Shown here piece after piece: positions 60,972 to 64,000 of a DNA stretch of 64,000 nt (position 1 is its first letter; each line of letters begins with the position of its first letter). The notes under the pieces are model-generated. The model saw only the letters and a list, made by a program, of their open reading frames with translations. It searched no databases and was not told where the DNA came from. This stretch comes from Hepsetus odoe (Eukaryota > Chordata > Actinopteri > Characiformes > Hepsetidae), in the NCBI GenBank assembly GCA_017165825.1, contig CM029367.1, forward strand, positions 17,123,749 through 17,187,748. Reading direction: 5' to 3'. The position numbers were made by a program, and so were the translations under genes.

Positions 60972-61095
60972 GGAGCGTGACGGGGACAGCACCTTGCTCA
61001 AGGGTACATCAGGGCAACCTATTGGGAAGGGGTTCAAACCCCCAATCCTCTGATCATGTGGCCAACACCCTAACCACTAGGCCACAGCTGCCCCC
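60972..61095 (-). mobile_element. SINE, family A, 5' half
   Basis: Only the tRNA-like head and part of the body are present: GGGGGCAGCTGTGGCCTAGT on the minus strand, through to GCAAGGTGCTGTCCCCGTCA. Confidence 0.8.
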
Positions 61096-61207
61096 TGAAA
61101 TTTTAGTGCTATATGGTAATTAGTTCATATCTGAGAGGTTTTTAATTATTATTTTCTTTTAAACACACCCTATTGGGTGCCCCGTTAGGCTGTCCCAGCA
61201 GAATCCT

Positions 61208-61457
61208 GGGGCAGCGGTGGCCTAGCGGTTAGGGAGTTGGACACAGAATCGGAAGATTGTGGGTTCAACCAGTAGGTTGCCCTGAGTTACCCTTGAGCAA
61301 GGTACCATACCCATCACTGCTCCCTGGGCACTTTCATAGCTGCCCCCTGCTGCACGGTGTGTGTTTGTTCATGGGTTAAATGCAGAGATCCAATTTCGTT
61401 GTGGTTCACTGTGTGCTGTGCTGTGTGTTCTCACAATGACAGGAAAAGTCACTATTA
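61208..61457 (+). mobile_element. SINE, family A, full length
   Basis: Head GGGCAGCGGTGGCCTAGCGG, body CCTGAGTTACCCTTGAGCAA, GCTGCCCCCTGCTGCACGGT and tail CTCACAATGACAGGAAAAGT. The B-box is disrupted by a small deletion (GGGTTCAACCAGT). Confidence 0.88.
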
Positions 61458-62137
61458 CATGATCTCTACATTTTCCAGTTTCATCATCCAGAACATGGAA
61501 GTGAAAGAGATCCTCCTTTCCGAAAGGGTAAGATGCCTCCCTGTCACAGGTGGGAGTGAAAATGCAGTCACCGTGTAAATGCTAATGATGGCTGGGCACT
61601 CATCTCATTTCTTTAACAAAGCAAGTCCGGTGAACTGAATGGGGACACATTGTTTAACGCTACTAAAAATGGTCCAGGGAATTTTGTGTTCATGTAAATG
61701 TGGACTTACATTTTCAATTGTAAATAAAGATTGAATGTGAAATGGATCTAAAATCATAGTTTTTGAAAAAATATATAACAATTCCAATGCAGTTCTAAAA
61801 TGAGAGGAACATTAGTTGTTATTCTAATAATAATACTTCTTAGACCAGGCACTGTCAACCTCTGATGTAAAGGCTTTGATAAGTGGTACTTCAAGTAATA
61901 GTTATTTATTAAGCTCGCTCAAGGAAAAGTGGTCATGATGTGTTGGGAAATTTAAGGTGGGTCACATTTTATGGTCTATTCTAACCTTTAGAACATCATT
62001 GACTCAGTGTTGTCTAGGAATTACCCAGAGTTTAGTGGCAGTTTAGCCCATAAAACAGTTCTAAAACCCTACTGAACCAGCATGCAACTCGAGATCAGGA
62101 CGTCCTGAGACGCCGGGGTCAGTGTTAGCACTGTCAA

Positions 62138-63970
62138 AGTCAAGTCAAGTCAAGTAGGATTTTAATTTCATTTCAGCCATATACACAGTACATAGTGAAA
62201 CGAAATAGCGTTCCTCCAGGACCCTGGTGCTACACACAAGACAACATCACATAAAACACGGACAACATAGGACACAACAGAAGACAACAATACACAAGAC
62301 AAGACAACAGTGCAAACAACAGACGTACAATAGGCAGTACATTCATCCGTAAGATTTGCCCAGGTTGTTGGGCAGTGTGACAGTGAATTAAAGTGCAGAG
62401 TGCAACAAGAAAATAAATAGATAATGATGATGGAATAGGTGAGTAATAGGTGTGGAGACATTAGCGGTTTAAAAGTCTGATGGCCGGGGGAAGAAGCCCT
62501 TTCCCATCCTAGTAGTGGAGGCCCGTATGCTGCGGAACCTTTTCCCGGATGGCAGGAGAGAGAAGAGAGTGTGGGACGGGTGTGTGGGATCATCCCCAAT
62601 GCTGGTTGCTTTACAGATGCAGTGAGTGGTGAAAATGTCCTGAACACAGGGCAGAGAGACACAGATGATCTTCTCAGCTGTTCTCACTACCCGTTGTAGG
62701 GACTTGCAGTCTAAGACGTTGCAGTTCCCATACCAGGCAGTAATGCAGCTGCTCAGGATGCTCTCGATGGTTCCTCTGTAGAAGATGGTGAGAATGGACG
62801 GTGGGAGATGGGCTTTCCTCAGTCTACGTAGGAAGTAGAGATGCTGCTGGGCTTTCTTCGTGATGGAGTTGGTGTTGAGGGTCCACGTGAGGTTGTCGGT
62901 TATGTGAACACCAAGAAACTTGGTGCTCTGGACCATCTCCACATGTGAGGTGTTGATATTCACTGGAGCGTGGTCCCGATGTGGTCTCCCTCGTCACCAC
63001 CACTGATCAGACCCACCACGGTTGTATCATCAGCGAATTTGATGATGTGGTTCGAGCTGTGCTTGGCTGCACAGTTGTGGGTCATCACCCCTGGGGGGCT
63101 CCTGTGCTCAGCGTGATGATGTTGGAGGTGCTGTTTCTGATCCTGACTGACTGGGGTCTCCCAGTCAGGAAGTCCAGGATCCAGTTACAGAGGGAGGTGT
63201 TCATTCCCAGCAGCCTCAGCTTCTCACTCAGATGCTGAGGGATGATGGTGTTGAATGCTGAACTGTAGTCGATGAACAGCATTCTGACATAACTGTCCTT
63301 TCTGTCCAAATGAGTAAGGGCCAGATGGAGGGTGGTGGAGATTGCATCATCCGTTGAGCGGTTGGGACGATACGCAAACTGCAGGGGGTCCAGTGAGAAA
63401 GGGATCTGAGAATTGATGTGCCTCATGACCAGTCTCTCAAAGCACTTCATGATGATAGGTGTGAGTGCGATGGGACGATAGTCATTGAGGCAGGAGACCA
63501 ATGACTTCTTTGGCACTGGAATGATGCTGGTGCTTTTGAAGCACTTGGGAACAAGTGGTGCTCAGAGAGATGTTGAAGATGTCAATGAGAACATCTGCCA
63601 GCTGTTCTGCACATCCTCTGAGCACACGACCTTGAATATTGTCTGGACCAGCAGCTTTCTATGGGTTGACTCTCAGTAGAGATCTTCTCACCTCGGCCGT
63701 GGTCAGACAGAGAACCTGGTCGTTTGAAGGAGGGATGGTCTTCCTCATTTCCGTGTTGTTTGCCACATGAAGTGGCCATGGATTTTCTGTGCGTGAGCTC
63801 GCTTTGCTGCTCTGATGGCCCGAGACAGGTTTGCCCTCGCTGTTCTTAGGGTGGCCTCATCCCCTGACTTGAAGGCCTTGTCCCGGGTTATCAGGAGTCT
63901 GCGCACCTCCGCAGCCATCCATGGCTTCTGGTTGGGTCATGTGATGATGAGGCTACTTTAGCTTACAAGT
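62138..63970 (-). mobile_element. Decayed non-LTR retrotransposon (CR1/L2/Rex1 group)
   Basis: Minus-strand LINE with coding remnants of reverse transcriptase. An upstream part is frame-broken. Then come LNDYRPIALTPIIMKCFERL and LFIDYSSAFNTIIP up to TLSTGAPQG (63516-63085), the FADD active site at about 63010-63040 in another frame, and a thumb/C-terminal part with STKFLGVHIT and RGTIESILSSCITAWYGN (62963-62469). Short internal deletions remove the segment after APQG and a longer one after the FADD region, and a stop separates the blocks, so it cannot be active. The 3' end carries a short (CAAGT)n array (62138-62157), as expected for tails of this group. The 5' end is truncated or beyond the window. 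Confidence 0.9.
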
Positions 63971-64000
63971 CTACTTTAGCTTTCAAGTCATGAGTACAGA

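Noticed and set aside
1..64000. CRISPR arrays, operons, phage or bacterial genes
   Set aside because: Regular repeats found are microsatellites or coding minisatellites without spacers, and all real genes are intron-split vertebrate genes.

Overview
This is vertebrate, almost certainly teleost, nuclear DNA. It is AT-rich and intron-rich, with split genes using GT-AG introns, CpG-rich promoters, tRNA-derived SINEs, non-LTR retrotransposon remnants and many microsatellites. The SINE style suggests an otophysan fish, but the species cannot be fixed from sequence alone. One assembly gap (312 Ns) lies inside a TA microsatellite.

Layout, all three genes on the minus strand. (1) Positions 1-957: the first coding exon of the BK potassium channel alpha subunit (kcnma1), part of its intron 1, and its CpG/microsatellite-rich promoter up to about 1.8 kb. 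(2) About 4.62-41.15 kb: a complete dlg5 gene. I traced 34 coding exons that join in frame into 5862 nt (1953 residues): CARD-like N-terminus, long coiled coil, PDZ1-PDZ2, disordered linker, PDZ3-PDZ4, SH3 and guanylate-kinase-like domain. (3) About 45.6-59.95 kb: a complete annexin A11 gene with 14 coding exons (1656 nt, 551 residues) and a likely non-coding first exon. It has a repeat-rich Pro/Gly/Tyr N-terminal domain and four annexin repeats. The kcnma1-dlg5 order and orientation match the vertebrate arrangement (human 10q22).

From about 41.6 kb onward the spaces between and beyond the genes are rich in repeats: two direct duplications, nine copies of one SINE family, two of another, a LINE 3' fragment at 54 kb, and a larger decayed LINE at 62.1-63.96 kb.

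The three genes are not an operon. DLG5 is a polarity/junction scaffold, BK is a calcium-activated K+ channel and annexin A11 is a calcium-dependent phospholipid-binding and RNA-granule protein. They are separate transcription units that share a syntenic block. I found no undescribed multi-gene system. The most interesting signals are a perfect 15-bp hairpin inside a dlg5 coding exon, minisatellites that build the annexin A11 low-complexity domain, and a duplicated segment beginning at the edge of the dlg5 promoter.
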